64,000 nt of DNA from Clostridiales bacterium (lineage in GTDB: Bacteria > Bacillota > Clostridia > Saccharofermentanales > Saccharofermentanaceae), in assembly GCA_017552455.1 (NCBI GenBank), contig JAFZPX010000062.1, positions 62,001 through 126,000 of the forward strand, in the 5' to 3' direction. Below, piece by piece: positions 42,207 through 52,368 of the stretch. The notes under the pieces were generated by a model that did no database searches, was not told where the DNA came from, and saw only the letters and a program-made list of their open reading frames with translations. The translations under genes were made by a program, and so were the position numbers. Every line of letters starts with the position of its first letter. The stretch's first letter is position 1.

Positions 42207-42437
42207 TTACTTCTTGATCAACTTAATGATGAAGATGACCAGGCATGAACCGATAACGCCGCCGATAATGTTACCGACAATACCGGAGAGGATGAAGCTT
42301 CCTGCAATCCAGCTGAACAATGCACCGCCTACAAGTCCGATAACGATGTTGATGTACCAAGGGAATGAACTCTTCATGATAATTCCTGCGAGCCATCCGC
42401 ATACAGCAGCGATGATAAGTGAAATAATTAAACCCAT
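42207..42437 (-). CDS. GlsB/YeaQ/YmgE-family small membrane protein
   Basis: 76 residues, three hydrophobic helices, Gly-rich: AAVCGWLAGIIM, INIVIGLVGGALFSWIAG, NIIGGVIGSCLVIFI. This is the family once called transglycosylase-associated, often stress-induced; the biochemical role is unknown. A GGGG run precedes the ATG. Confidence 0.88.
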   Translation of the reverse strand: MGLIISLIIAAVCGWLAGIIMKSSFPWYINIVIGLVGGALFSWIAGSFILSGIVGNIIGGVIGSCLVIFIIKLIKK

Positions 42438-42494
42438 AATTGAACCCCCAATAATATAGATTCCAGTAAATATTTACGTCATTCTATCTTAATC

Positions 42495-43505
42495 TTACTG
42501 ATCGCCCAAAGCAGCGAACTTATCCATCATATCGAGTGCCTTACCTGTACCGATCGCTACGCAGGAGATAGGATCCTGAGCGATATAAACATCGATACCG
42601 ATCTTAGTCGCAAGCATACGGTCGAGGCCATAAAGAAGTGCTCCACCACCGGTCATAACGATACCTCTCTGTGAGATATCAGCCATCAATTCCGGAGGTG
42701 TCTTCTCAAGTACAACGTGTACTGCTTCGAAGATGGAAGATACAGGCTCTTCCAAAGCCTCGAGCATCTCTGTGGAAGATACTGTAACCGCAGCAGGAAG
42801 ACCTGTGATAAGGTTACGTCCGCGAACGTCCAAAGTAAGCTCTTCGTCACGGGGATAAGCACAACCAATCTGAATCTTAAGCATCTCAGCTGTCTTCTCA
42901 CCGATGAGGATATTATGCTTACGTCTTACATGCTTGATGATAGCTTCGTCGAACTTGTCACCTGCAACCTTCAAGGATGCATCAACAACAGGCTCGCACA
43001 AGGAGATAACGGAGATATCTGTCGTACCGCCTCCGATATCAACGACCATGGAACCCGATGCCTTTGTGATATCTATACCTGCGCCGATGGCAGCTGCGAT
43101 AGGCTCACGGATAAGGAATACATCCTTAGCACCTGCGTGACGGCAGGCATTCTCTACTGCCTGCTGCTCAACCGGTGTGATAACCGAAGGAACGCAGACA
43201 ACGATAGTAGGCTTGAAGTAAGTTGCACGAAGACCTGTACATACACGGCCGATGAAAGCCTTGAGCATAACCTCAGTTGCACGGAAGTCAGAGATAACAC
43301 CTTCACGAAGAGGACGGATAGCCTCAACGACACCCGGAGTTCTACCGAGCATCAAAGATGCACTTTCACCTACTGCGAGAACACGGCCTGTCTTATTATT
43401 AACTGCGACTACTGACGGTTCCTTAAGAACAACACCCTTGCCGCGGACATAAATCAAAACGCTGCTGGTACCGAGATCGATACCGATTTCCATTCCTAAA
43501 CCCAT
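42495..43505 (-). CDS. mreB: MreB/Mbl rod-shape actin homologue
   Basis: About 336 residues with the actin-fold nucleotide motifs GIDLGTSSVLIYVRGKG, VVDIGGGTTDISVISL and TGGGALLYGLDRML. MreB filaments organise cell-wall synthesis under the membrane, suggesting a rod-shaped cell. The ATG at 43505 (MGLGMEIGIDLG) has GAGG 8 bases upstream; nine further codons are open but lack an SD. mreC and mreD are not adjacent, which is more usual for Mbl/MreBH paralogues, so the exact paralogue is uncertain. The mRNA leader has an ACACCG/CGGTGT hairpin. Confidence 0.93.
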   Translation of the reverse strand: MGLGMEIGIDLGTSSVLIYVRGKGVVLKEPSVVAVNNKTGRVLAVGESASLMLGRTPGVVEAIRPLREGVISDFRATEVMLKAFIGRVCTGLRATYFKPTIVVCVPSVITPVEQQAVENACRHAGAKDVFLIREPIAAAIGAGIDITKASGSMVVDIGGGTTDISVISLCEPVVDASLKVAGDKFDEAIIKHVRRKHNILIGEKTAEMLKIQIGCAYPRDEELTLDVRGRNLITGLPAAVTVSSTEMLEALEEPVSSIFEAVHVVLEKTPPELMADISQRGIVMTGGGALLYGLDRMLATKIGIDVYIAQDPISCVAIGTGKALDMMDKFAALGDQ

Positions 43506-43620
43506 ATTTGTACCTCGTATATATCGAAACACCGCGCAAAAACGGTGTATTAACCTATTAAAGCAATTAAATAATACAGATACTTCACTTTTAAATCAAC
43601 ATTCCAGCCCCCTACATATG

Positions 43621-43649
43621 TTTCAAATACATGTCATTCGTGATAGAAT
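43621..43649 (+). promoter_or_regulatory. Promoter of leuS
   Basis: TTTCAA (43621-43626), 17-base spacer, TAGAAT (43644-43649). The leader to the ATG is only about 26 bases, so no T-box riboswitch is present here. Confidence 0.55.
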
Positions 43650-43681
43650 TGCTTGTTATTAATTAATAAGAGGTAATTACT

Positions 43682-46162
43682 ATGTCTTATTCAGTAGAGA
43701 CCGACCGTAAGTGGCAAAGCAAGTGGGAAGAGACCGGACTTTATAAGTTCGATCCCAACAAGGAAGGCAAAAAGCTTTATTGCCTTGAGATGTTCTCATA
43801 TCCTTCCGGCGCCAACCTACACCTTGGTCACTGGTACAACTATTCTCTGACAGACTCATGGTCAAGATTCAAGCGCATGCAGGGTTACAACGTATTCCAC
43901 CCGATGGGATTCGACTCTTTCGGACTGCCTGCAGAGAACTACGCTATCAAGACAGGTATTCACCCTAAGGACTCCACATTAAAGAACATCGACACTATGG
44001 AGAAGCAGCTGCAGGCCATGGGTACTACAGTCGACTGGTCATATGAGGTAAAGACATGTGAGCCTGAGTACTACAAGTGGAACCAGTGGTTCTTCCTGAA
44101 ATTGTACGAGAGAGGCCTCGCATACAGAAAGAACGCACCTGTAAACTGGTGTCCTTCCTGTAAGACAGTTCTTGCAAACGAGCAGGTTGTAGACGGCGAG
44201 TGCGAGCGTTGCCACTCTGAGGTAGAGCACAAGAACATGACACAGTGGTTCTTCAAGATCACTGACTACGCACAGGAGCTCCTTGACGATCTGCCGAAGC
44301 TCGACTGGCCTGAGAAGACAAAGAAGCTGCAGACAAACTGGATTGGAAGATCCCAGGGTGCGCAGGTAGCTCTCTACGTCGAAAAGGACGGACAGCGTCT
44401 TAAGAACGAAGACGGCACTGACATGAAGCTTGAGGTCTTCACCACTCGTGTAGATACGTTCATGGGTGTTACATATGTTGTTATCGCACCTGAGTCTGAG
44501 CTTTGCGACAAGCTTACGACAGACGAATGCCGCGAAGCTATCGAAGAGTATAAGAAGGCTACTTCCAAGGTCACTGAGATCGACCGTATGTCCACTACAA
44601 GAGAGAAGACAGGTGTCTTCACAGGTGCATATGCTATCCACCCTCTTAACGGCAGAAAGGTTCCGATCTGGGCTGCAGATTATGTTGTAGCAGGTTACGG
44701 TACAGGTGTCGTAATGGCAGTACCTTCACACGATGACCGAGACTTCGATTTCGCGCATAAGTACGGACTCGATATCATCCGTGTAGTACAGTCCGAGAAG
44801 GGCGTTGACGATGAGCTGCCCTACTGCGAGAAGAAGGGTTACCTTGTTAACTCCGATCAGTTCGACGGCATGGAGATGCACGAGGCTCAGAAGGCTATCG
44901 TAGAAGAGCTCAGTAAGATCGGCATGGGCGAGTGGAAGGTTAACTACAGACTCCGTGACTGGCTCATCTCCAGACAGCGTTACTGGGGTACACCTATCCC
45001 TATGATCCACTGCCCTTCATGCGGCGTTGTACCTGTTCCCGAGAAGGAGCTTCCGGTACTCCTCCCTTACGAAGTTGAGTTCACACCTGACGGTGAGTCT
45101 CCTCTTGCAAAGTGCGATGCTTTCATGAACTGCAAGTGCCCCAAGTGCGGCGGCGATGCAAGAAGAGATCCTGACACAATGGATACATTCGTTGACTCTT
45201 CCTGGTATCAGTTCAGATATCCGGATAACCATAATGCAGATGCGATGTTCTCATCTGACATCATCAACAAGATCTGCCCTGTAGACAAGTATGTAGGCGG
45301 TGCTGAGCACGCATGCATGCACCTTCTGTATGCAAGATTCTTCACAAAGGCTATGCGTGACATGGGTCTTCTTAACTTCGACGAGCCTTTCACAAGCCTT
45401 GTTCACCAGGGTACTATCTTGGGACCTGACGGACAGAAGATGAGTAAGTCCAAGGGCAACACAGTCGCACCTGACGACTACATCCTGAAGTACGGTTCCG
45501 ACGTATTCAGAACTTACTTAGGATTCGGCTTCGCTTACATCGAGGGCGGTCCTTGGTCTGATAAGGGACTGCAGGCAATCCTCAAGTTCATCCGCCGTAT
45601 CGAGAACGCAGCTTCTGAGGCTGCAGCAGCACCTTCTGCAGACATCTCATCAATCACAATGGGAGACGCTGAGAAGGAACTCAACTACGCTTTGAACTAC
45701 ACTATCAAGAGTGCAACTACTGACATCGACAGATTCCAGTTCAACACATCCATCGCTCGTATGATGGAGCTTCTGAACGCTATCACGAAGTACGGCCAGA
45801 ACCCGAACAAGATTCCTGAGTTCTACCGCTATGCTGTAGAGAAGCTGATCTTGATCCTCTCACCTTTCGCTCCTCACTTCTGCGAAGAGACATGGTGTGA
45901 GACATTCGGCAACGAGTACTCCATCTTCAATCAGGAGTGGCCCGCTTACGACGAGTCTGCACTCGTTAAGGACTCCGTTCAGATCGCAGTTCAGCTTAAC
46001 GGTAAGATCATCTTCAGAGAGGATGTTCCTTCCGAGGCAGAGCAGGCTGAAGTTGAAGAGCTCATCAAGAACGATGACAGATTCATCAGTGCACTTGCAG
46101 GAAGATCCATCGTTAAGTTCATCTACGTTAAGGGCAGGATTGCAAACATCGTAGTTAAGTAA
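43682..46162 (+). CDS. leuS: Leucyl-tRNA synthetase
   Basis: 826 residues, class I synthetase: HIGH motif in [13 protein letters not shown] (about 40-52), a zinc-type insert (WCPSC..CERCH), the CP1 editing domain (about 225-420; [29 protein letters not shown]), a second Cys pair cluster near 440-495, KMSKSKGN, and the anticodon-binding and C-terminal domains. It charges tRNA-Leu. AAGAGGT lies 8 bases upstream of the ATG. Confidence 0.98.
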   Translation: MSYSVETDRKWQSKWEETGLYKFDPNKEGKKLYCLEMFSYPSGANLHLGHWYNYSLTDSWSRFKRMQGYNVFHPMGFDSFGLPAENYAIKTGIHPKDSTLKNIDTMEKQLQAMGTTVDWSYEVKTCEPEYYKWNQWFFLKLYERGLAYRKNAPVNWCPSCKTVLANEQVVDGECERCHSEVEHKNMTQWFFKITDYAQELLDDLPKLDWPEKTKKLQTNWIGRSQGAQVALYVEKDGQRLKNEDGTDMKLEVFTTRVDTFMGVTYVVIAPESELCDKLTTDECREAIEEYKKATSKVTEIDRMSTTREKTGVFTGAYAIHPLNGRKVPIWAADYVVAGYGTGVVMAVPSHDDRDFDFAHKYGLDIIRVVQSEKGVDDELPYCEKKGYLVNSDQFDGMEMHEAQKAIVEELSKIGMGEWKVNYRLRDWLISRQRYWGTPIPMIHCPSCGVVPVPEKELPVLLPYEVEFTPDGESPLAKCDAFMNCKCPKCGGDARRDPDTMDTFVDSSWYQFRYPDNHNADAMFSSDIINKICPVDKYVGGAEHACMHLLYARFFTKAMRDMGLLNFDEPFTSLVHQGTILGPDGQKMSKSKGNTVAPDDYILKYGSDVFRTYLGFGFAYIEGGPWSDKGLQAILKFIRRIENAASEAAAAPSADISSITMGDAEKELNYALNYTIKSATTDIDRFQFNTSIARMMELLNAITKYGQNPNKIPEFYRYAVEKLILILSPFAPHFCEETWCETFGNEYSIFNQEWPAYDESALVKDSVQIAVQLNGKIIFREDVPSEAEQAEVEELIKNDDRFISALAGRSIVKFIYVKGRIANIVVK

Positions 46163-46185
46163 TCGATTACACAAGGAGAAATACT

Positions 46186-46611
46186 ATGGAAAAGGATAAT
46201 AGGGATCAGCAGCTGGATCAGTTATTAAGAGGCGTTTCCGGATTATGCGCAAGCAAAGATGATTGCACCGATTGTCCTTTCCATGGCTCCGAGTGCTTCT
46301 TCGGCGAGCCTAAGCCTTCCACATGGTTAGGAGCAAAGCCTGCCGAGATTAAGAAAGAAACAAAGACAGAAGTCAAAGAAGAAGTTAAGGCGGAGCCCAA
46401 GCCCGCCGAGGAAGTCGCAGCGCCTAAGACTGCGGCTCCTGAACTTCCCAAGCCCAGTGCGGAAACTCAAGGCACATGGCTCGTCAGCACAACACAGGGA
46501 GGCGTATTCTCCAAGTACGTCTTCATCTGTTCCAAGTGCGGTTATAAGAAGGAATCTTTCCTCTCCGTCGCACCTACAGCTAACTGCCCTGAGTGCGAGA
46601 AGAATAAGTAA
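46186..46611 (+). CDS. Two Cys-cluster protein with charged linker, unknown
   Basis: 141 residues. An N-terminal cluster (LCASKDDCTDCPFHGSEC, four Cys), a Lys/Glu/Pro/Ala linker (about 45-98), and a C-terminal zinc-ribbon (FICSKCGYKKES ... ANCPECEK). It follows leuS by 23 bases with AAGGAG at its start and is probably co-transcribed. Its end abuts the convergent RibD-like gene. Zinc ribbons of this type occur in RNA- and DNA-associated proteins; function unknown. Confidence 0.65.
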   Translation: MEKDNRDQQLDQLLRGVSGLCASKDDCTDCPFHGSECFFGEPKPSTWLGAKPAEIKKETKTEVKEEVKAEPKPAEEVAAPKTAAPELPKPSAETQGTWLVSTTQGGVFSKYVFICSKCGYKKESFLSVAPTANCPECEKNK

Positions 46612-47292
46612 TCAGCCGACAACCTGATATCTCAATCTAATGTACGAGTCCTGAAGCGGTGTGCACTCGATCAGTTTAAGTACGCCAAGTCCCGACAGCT
46701 CATCAGAAGACATTAGCGACTTACCGTCGATCAAAGTGGAAGTATCCTTTCCTCCTATGAGGACAGGAGCTACAACGATGTCCACCAGGTCGAAAAGCTT
46801 TTCGCGCAGGAAAAGGCTGTTTACGGTGCCGCCGGACTGCACGGTGAGACTCTCACAGCCGTAGTCTTCACGAAGCTTCTCGAGAGCCTCCCCCAGCGAG
46901 AGTCTGTCCTGCAGGATGATGTGCATGTTGTCCGCCTCTATGCCGAAAGCGGGGTGCATCGGGTTCGTGGTAATGAGCACAAACTCCTTCGACCTCGCGC
47001 AGAAGTAGCGCACTCCGTTCTCGGTCAAATGGCGGTTATCGTATACAACAAATGACACCGGGGTCTTCTCGGGAAGAGGCTTGTCATTGACGCCCATCTT
47101 CGCCTGAACACGGCCCGTATTAAACGACCACAGATCTGTGGTCTGCTCTATCTCATAGTACTGTCTCAGGCCTTCCCTGACGCCGTCGATCTTAGGAAAA
47201 TCGCGATCAACATCAAGCTCGTCAGTCGCGCCCGTACTTATCTTTCCGTCAACGGACATAAGCATGAATAATGTTGTAAGAGGTCTTTCCAT
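46612..47292 (-). CDS. RibD C-terminal-like / dihydrofolate-reductase-fold reductase
   Basis: About 226 residues of the RibD_C fold: LFMLMSVDGKISTG near the N-terminus, FNTGRVQAKMG, ESLTVQSGGTVNSLFLREKL, VVAPVLIGGKDTSTL. Such NADPH-dependent reductases act in riboflavin synthesis or on related pyrimidine or pterin compounds; no deaminase domain or other rib gene is near, so the substrate is open. I prefer ATG 47292 (AGGTGA 6 bases upstream) to a GTG three codons before. Confidence 0.85.
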   Translation of the reverse strand: MERPLTTLFMLMSVDGKISTGATDELDVDRDFPKIDGVREGLRQYYEIEQTTDLWSFNTGRVQAKMGVNDKPLPEKTPVSFVVYDNRHLTENGVRYFCARSKEFVLITTNPMHPAFGIEADNMHIILQDRLSLGEALEKLREDYGCESLTVQSGGTVNSLFLREKLFDLVDIVVAPVLIGGKDTSTLIDGKSLMSSDELSGLGVLKLIECTPLQDSYIRLRYQVVG

Positions 47293-47383
47293 AGCAATCA
47301 CCTAACCCTGCTCACAGTTAACAGAATGTTCACAACTCTAATAATATCACAATATTATCAGAATTTCTTGCTATTTATGGAAT

Positions 47384-49996
47384 TCACCACTTCCAATCTT
47401 CGAACAGTCGAACCTTCTTATCTTCCTGACCGAGTTCGATGGCCTTTCTTCTCCTGTACTCATTTGCAGAAGCGGTAGCGATGAGAACGCCGCCGATGAC
47501 GAGAAGATACATCCACCACAGCTTGCTTTCCCAGAATACTATCGCGAACAGCAGCGCGAACTCGAAGATCGCCACTATCGACAATGTAAACCAGCTTCTG
47601 CTCTTTGCTATGAACGAGTAGATGAAGATACCTACGGAACATACAGATACCATTGTCAAAGGAAGCAGGAACTGATCTGCGAGAGCGCGGAGAGCCTCAT
47701 ACTCGATACATGCGGCAACTGTCCAGAACCAGATCCATCTGGCTGCGGGACCGGGCTTGATAACAAGATATATAACAAGTGCTGCAGCAAGCAGGAAGAA
47801 CAGTCTGATCTCAGTATCCATAACGGACGAGAAATCGATATCGAGCGTCGCCATGCAGATGGCAAACGAACCTGTCGCAGCCGAGAGGATTACGCGAAGC
47901 TTGGACTTGACCTTTTCTTCAAGTGTATCCCCTTCCTTGCCAAATCTTCCGATGAACGAGAGGATGTAGAACGTAACAAGGATAAGCGACGGAGACCAGT
48001 CGAGTGCAGGCAGGAAGCATGCAGCACCGGCGATTATCGTGAACCAATCCAAGCGGTTCTTGGACACGATCTTCTCGCACACGAGGAATCTTCCTATAGG
48101 CACATAACATGCAACGAAGATGGCACTTACCAATGTGCGGTCAACGTCGTTCATGACAAGCTTGCTCATGACCGCGATCGCGAATGTCAATGCGGGCACA
48201 ACGCCTGCATAATTATCAGTATCAAACAGGGTTATCGCTGTGAAGATAACGTCGAATACGATGATCGCTGCAAAGCTGATATCTGATCCTCCAAGTGACC
48301 TTGTGAGCATCATGATATTGATTATTGTGATCATCGCAAGAAGCGAATATCTTGCTGCACCCCAGACGAACTTATTCTGAATCTTATTCTTAAACAGGAA
48401 TACGATCGCACCGTATACAGCAAGTACGATAAATCCATAAACGATAACTCGTAGATCCTTATCGCAGTCCGTGAAGTTAAGCAGGAAGATGCTAAGTGAA
48501 GCTGCACAGGAAGCGATCTGCAGATGAGGCAGATTGTACTTGAAGCTTACGAAGATCGCTGCTACTGCAAGCGCAAGGAAGATGTATGTGGGAAGTGCTC
48601 CATCAAGGAACTCCTGGCTCAGGATAATGAGCGACGTGAATTCAAGATACCAATATACCGCACGCTCTCCCTTGAACCTGCTTAATACGATCACTGCACC
48701 GAAGCTTAGTACAGGCATGACAAGCGCAGTATAGTACAGGAAATCTGTAAGCCTCTCACGTATAAACACATTCGCGATATCAAGCGATGCATAGAACATT
48801 ACGCAAGCCATACCTGCACTGATCAGAGCATTGCTGACAGGGTTGTCCTGCTTAAGGAATCTGTAGACTGCAAACAGGATCGGGATAACGCATATGCAGA
48901 TAATTGCGTATCCGGTTCTGTTGCCGTCAGTTGCAGCCTGAGACTCACCAAATAACATCATCGGATATACAGGAGCGAAGTATTTGAACCATAAAGCGGC
49001 AACAGTATACAAAGGTGCAAGTGCCGAGATGTAGCGTATCCAGCTTCTCCTTCTTGTGAGCATGAGAAGTGATACCCAGTACATGACCTGAGATACGATA
49101 AGAAGAACCATACCGTTTTTGCCGAACGAGGAACACAAGAAGAATCCGATAACAGCAACATAAGCTGTGATCTCAGCAAACCAGTCGAAGAACTTAAGCT
49201 TAGGTCTTATGTAGTAGATAAGACCGGAGATAAATGCTGCGAGGCACATACCGAAGGCAAGGCCTTTCAGGTTGCCCATAACCTGCATGCAGATGAAGAT
49301 CTCTGACCATACGAAGCCCAAATAGCTGATCGCGACCTGCAGCTTCGAGCCGAAGATCTTATAGCCTATATACCCCGACACACCGAGTGACAGAGCACAG
49401 CATACGAGAGTGATCAAAGAATCTTCAAACCCAAATGCGAGGAATCCTACAAATATCGCCAAAGGCGTAATAAGACTTCCAAGTATATAAAGTACGGATG
49501 AAGTCTTCTCGAGCTTGAGCTTCTTGCGGCTTACTGTGCTAAGCGCATACACTCCCGAGACTACAAGCAAAAGGATGATGCACTTCAATACAGGCAACAT
49601 CGTCTGCCATGTAGCAGAGATAAATACTGCTGCAGCGATGACCATGAGAAGTACGCCCACAGAGAAAGAAACACCCACTGCAGTGGAGCCGGCCTTCTTC
49701 TCAGACTTGGCTGCATTAGAACTTGCAGCGGCATATGAGTATGTGGGAAGCGGAGCCTTCGAAGATGCGGGCTGCGGCGCAGGCTGGGAAGCCGTCTGCT
49801 GTGGAACGGGTGCCGGTGCCGGCGCGAAAACAGGCTTCGGTTCCGGAGCAGATTCCTGACCTGCCTTTATCCTTCGAAGCTCATCTTCGAGCGCCCTGTA
49901 TTTCTTATAATATGAATCCTTTGAAACCGTCGTAATGATGAGAGCGACCGTGATCGCTACACCATAGATGAATAATGTTGCTAATAAACCTAACAT
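47384..49996 (-). CDS. Very large polytopic membrane protein (DUF2157/DUF2339-like)
   Basis: 870 residues. An N-terminal helix, a short coiled region (YRALEDELRRIKAG), a Pro/Ala-rich stretch (about 52-100; FAPAPAPVPQQTA), then more than twenty hydrophobic helices to the C-terminus. No catalytic motif is visible. Proteins like this are widespread in Gram-positives and functionally uncharacterised. It has its own strong promoter with a palindrome over the -35, suggesting control by a repressor or activator. Confidence 0.75.
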   Translation of the reverse strand: MLGLLATLFIYGVAITVALIITTVSKDSYYKKYRALEDELRRIKAGQESAPEPKPVFAPAPAPVPQQTASQPAPQPASSKAPLPTYSYAAASSNAAKSEKKAGSTAVGVSFSVGVLLMVIAAAVFISATWQTMLPVLKCIILLLVVSGVYALSTVSRKKLKLEKTSSVLYILGSLITPLAIFVGFLAFGFEDSLITLVCCALSLGVSGYIGYKIFGSKLQVAISYLGFVWSEIFICMQVMGNLKGLAFGMCLAAFISGLIYYIRPKLKFFDWFAEITAYVAVIGFFLCSSFGKNGMVLLIVSQVMYWVSLLMLTRRRSWIRYISALAPLYTVAALWFKYFAPVYPMMLFGESQAATDGNRTGYAIICICVIPILFAVYRFLKQDNPVSNALISAGMACVMFYASLDIANVFIRERLTDFLYYTALVMPVLSFGAVIVLSRFKGERAVYWYLEFTSLIILSQEFLDGALPTYIFLALAVAAIFVSFKYNLPHLQIASCAASLSIFLLNFTDCDKDLRVIVYGFIVLAVYGAIVFLFKNKIQNKFVWGAARYSLLAMITIINIMMLTRSLGGSDISFAAIIVFDVIFTAITLFDTDNYAGVVPALTFAIAVMSKLVMNDVDRTLVSAIFVACYVPIGRFLVCEKIVSKNRLDWFTIIAGAACFLPALDWSPSLILVTFYILSFIGRFGKEGDTLEEKVKSKLRVILSAATGSFAICMATLDIDFSSVMDTEIRLFFLLAAALVIYLVIKPGPAARWIWFWTVAACIEYEALRALADQFLLPLTMVSVCSVGIFIYSFIAKSRSWFTLSIVAIFEFALLFAIVFWESKLWWMYLLVIGGVLIATASANEYRRRKAIELGQEDKKVRLFEDWKW

Positions 49997-50045
49997 TGTT
50001 CTTACCTCCTATCCCTGAAAGTAAAGATAAGTTGATGTTAAGGTC

Positions 50046-50073
50046 AGTATAGCAGAAATACTTTGACTGTCAA
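50046..50073 (-). promoter_or_regulatory. SigA-type promoter with palindrome over the -35
   Basis: Minus-strand TTGACA (50073-50068), 16-base spacer, TATACT (50051-50046). A perfect 11-base-arm palindrome (AAATACTTTGA-N3-TCAAAGTATTT, 50056-50080) is centred on the -35, an arrangement typical of a repressor operator. Confidence 0.75.
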
Positions 50074-50119
50074 AGTATTTCGCGATTTACCCCAGATTTG
50101 CCCTAATTATCCTTGTTCC

Positions 50120-50195
50120 GATTACGAGTGATTGTCTCGCTACGTACTCCGCGCTTCGCTTGTGCGTAAGTCCGCTCGACGAATCACTCGTAATC
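50120..50195. repeat. 14-base inverted repeat overlapping the lipoprotein stop codon
   Basis: GATTACGAGTGATT (50120-50133) and its exact complement at 50182-50195, which contains the lipoprotein stop codon (TGA at 50186-50184). The 48-base loop is GC-rich. No U-tract follows on the minus strand, so it looks more like an mRNA 3' stem or an inserted snap-back copy of the gene end than an intrinsic terminator. Confidence 0.65.
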
Positions 50196-50966
50196 GTCTT
50201 CAATATAGGCTGTGTCATCAACCGGATTATAGAATCCTGCAAGCGGGAACGGATCAGGTACATTCTCGAGAGGAAGCGCACGCGGCATCGCATACCATGT
50301 CACATATCCTTCGGGAAGATCAGCCGTAGCACTTCCCTCCACATAGAAATACAGTATGTCGCCTTCATGAATTCCGTAAGAATCAGCGGCAACATAATTG
50401 ATCTCGATACCGTCAGTATCTACCTCTGTCCACTCATCGCCTTCGTTGTATTCATAGTTCATGTAAATGACTTCGACCGTATAGATATTGTCATCGATCT
50501 TAGTCATATTGGAGAACTGTCCCTGTGCGTGACAGATATAGTAAGCTCCTGCATCGAAGTCGTGATAGTTATAAGTAAATGATCCTGAATTAGTCACGTT
50601 AAGATATGCAGCCCATCCGCCTGCACCGGAGCTCATCATATACTCATCTGCGTTCGCTCTGAAGAACTCGAGCATCTGGTCAGGAGTCAATTCCTCACCA
50701 AGCTCAGTCTCTCCACTCTCGCGTGTCTCATCGGATGATTCCTGTGCAGATTCCTCTGTTACCAGCGTAGTCGTTTCTACAGTAGGCGTGGCAGTAGTCT
50801 CCGAAGGCTCAGTCACCTCAACGGGAGCTGTAGTCACAGCTGTTATATTAGTCTGATCCGTCTCTTCAGAAGGCTCTCCGTCACGGTTGACAGTCATCAA
50901 AGTATCGCAGGCCGTAAGCATCATAGCTGATGCAAGAAGCATCGCGATAACAGTTCTCTTCTTCAT
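50184..50966 (-). CDS. Lipoprotein with Thr/Glu-rich linker, unknown domain
   Basis: About 260 residues. Signal with lipobox MLTACD (Cys about 20), a low-complexity Thr/Glu/Ser linker (about 30-95) that could span the cell wall, and a C-terminal domain of about 150 residues rich in Tyr and acidic residues (NYHDFDAGAYYICHAQGQF). GGAGGAAATT precedes the ATG at 50966. No family recognised. It ends with an acidic tail (YIEDDYE). Confidence 0.75.
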   Translation of the reverse strand: MKKRTVIAMLLASAMMLTACDTLMTVNRDGEPSEETDQTNITAVTTAPVEVTEPSETTATPTVETTTLVTEESAQESSDETRESGETELGEELTPDQMLEFFRANADEYMMSSGAGGWAAYLNVTNSGSFTYNYHDFDAGAYYICHAQGQFSNMTKIDDNIYTVEVIYMNYEYNEGDEWTEVDTDGIEINYVAADSYGIHEGDILYFYVEGSATADLPEGYVTWYAMPRALPLENVPDPFPLAGFYNPVDDTAYIEDDYE

Positions 50967-51017
50967 AATTTCCTCCAAAGCAATACGCGGGTCTTGATAA
51001 CCCGCGCATAGTTTTTA

Positions 51018-52268
51018 TTAGGTATAGATTCTTCTAATTGCTACGATACTCGATCTGTCGATCGATCCGTAAACGGTACCCCATGCACGTCCTCTCGCAT
51101 CGACGCACTGGCCGTTGCCGACATAGATACCAACGTGTCCGCTGTATCCGCCTGAACCCCAACATACAATGTCTCCGGGCATTACCTGATCACGGGGAAC
51201 CGCAACACCAACTGAAGTAAGTGACTGTGAGTAGTGCGGGAGCGATACACCGAGCTGTGCATAGCAGTAACAAACGAGACCGGAACAATCGACCGCTGAG
51301 CTTGAGGAAGCACCCCATACATAAGGCGTACCTACCATCGACTCGGCGATACTTGCGATGGTATAACCATTGTTACCGTAGGAGACCCAACCGCCTCCTC
51401 CGCCGCCACCGCCGCCGGAAGAACCGCCACCGCCGCCACCACCGCGGCCGCCTGTATACTGAGGCCTGGGTGTAGGAGTCGGAGGAGGAGTCTGTGTTGT
51501 GTAGGAGATGTAAACATATCCTTCCGTTCCGTCTTCAGCGATAACGTGATACCACTTATCGGAAACTCCGATACAGTGGAGTCTGTCTTCATCATAAAGG
51601 ATGCCTACCTGCTCGGAATCAACCGAAGGCTCGGCACGAAGGATCAGTGATCCTGTATCAACCCATACAGTTCTGTCGATGGCAACCCATACCATCTCGT
51701 ACGACAAAGTGTTCGTGAGAACGTAACCCTCGACACCATCCTCAGTTCTGATTCTGGACCATGTGTCACCGATACCGATACGTGTAACGCCGTCAGCATA
51801 GTCAAGAGTCTGCAAAGTGATGGAGCTCATGTCAGGGAACTCCTTCAGGATAGAGTTCTGTGCAGCGATGTAGTACAGCGTCTCATCCGGAGCGAAATAC
51901 TGCGGATCGAGAAGCTCTACAGGAAGTCCTGCTTCATCAAAACCCTGTACGACTGTATAAGCGTCGACATCCTGATACTCCGTATCAAGATAGCCTACCT
52001 GGAAATCTTCGTTGTAATCGGCACTGATAGTACCGCCCTGCAGGAAGTAATCGTATTCGCCGGAATCGATCTCAGCTGCAACATCCTCAGGCATTTCCTC
52101 AGGATCGAACTCTTCATCAGGGAACGTCTCATCATATGCAGCACGAACCTTAAGCGAAGCTGCCAGACCTTCACGCAGGCCCAAAGGCAGACACACAATA
52201 GGCAGTGCCACCGAGATACATACTATGAGAGCGAGTACGCTCTTTTTTGAATTATCTGTTTCTTTCAT
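51018..52268 (-). CDS. Secreted NlpC/P60 peptidoglycan hydrolase with SH3 domains
   Basis: About 416 residues. An N-terminal signal/anchor helix (about 10-32), an acidic segment, two bacterial SH3-like domains (about 135-190 and 200-260; LILRAEPSVDSEQVGILYDE), a Pro/Thr then polyglycine linker (about 265-295), and an NlpC/P60 domain with catalytic Cys (AVDCSGLVC) and His (GHVGIYVG). It should cut stem-peptide bonds in the wall. The ATG at 52268 has GGAAGG just upstream; an open GTG lies four codons earlier. Confidence 0.92.
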   Translation of the reverse strand: MKETDNSKKSVLALIVCISVALPIVCLPLGLREGLAASLKVRAAYDETFPDEEFDPEEMPEDVAAEIDSGEYDYFLQGGTISADYNEDFQVGYLDTEYQDVDAYTVVQGFDEAGLPVELLDPQYFAPDETLYYIAAQNSILKEFPDMSSITLQTLDYADGVTRIGIGDTWSRIRTEDGVEGYVLTNTLSYEMVWVAIDRTVWVDTGSLILRAEPSVDSEQVGILYDEDRLHCIGVSDKWYHVIAEDGTEGYVYISYTTQTPPPTPTPRPQYTGGRGGGGGGGSSGGGGGGGGGWVSYGNNGYTIASIAESMVGTPYVWGASSSSAVDCSGLVCYCYAQLGVSLPHYSQSLTSVGVAVPRDQVMPGDIVCWGSGGYSGHVGIYVGNGQCVDARGRAWGTVYGSIDRSSIVAIRRIYT

Positions 52269-52368
52269 ATAACCTTCCACTCGGATTGTAGCAGATATAT
52301 GCTACGGTCCGGTTACAATTCTATCTTTTTTCCTTGCCGAAAATGTGGAAAAAACACGGCAAGATACT

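Noticed and set aside
43506..43681. T-box riboswitch upstream of leuS
   Set aside because: The leader after the predicted start is about 26 bases, and no T-box sequence or antiterminator is present.
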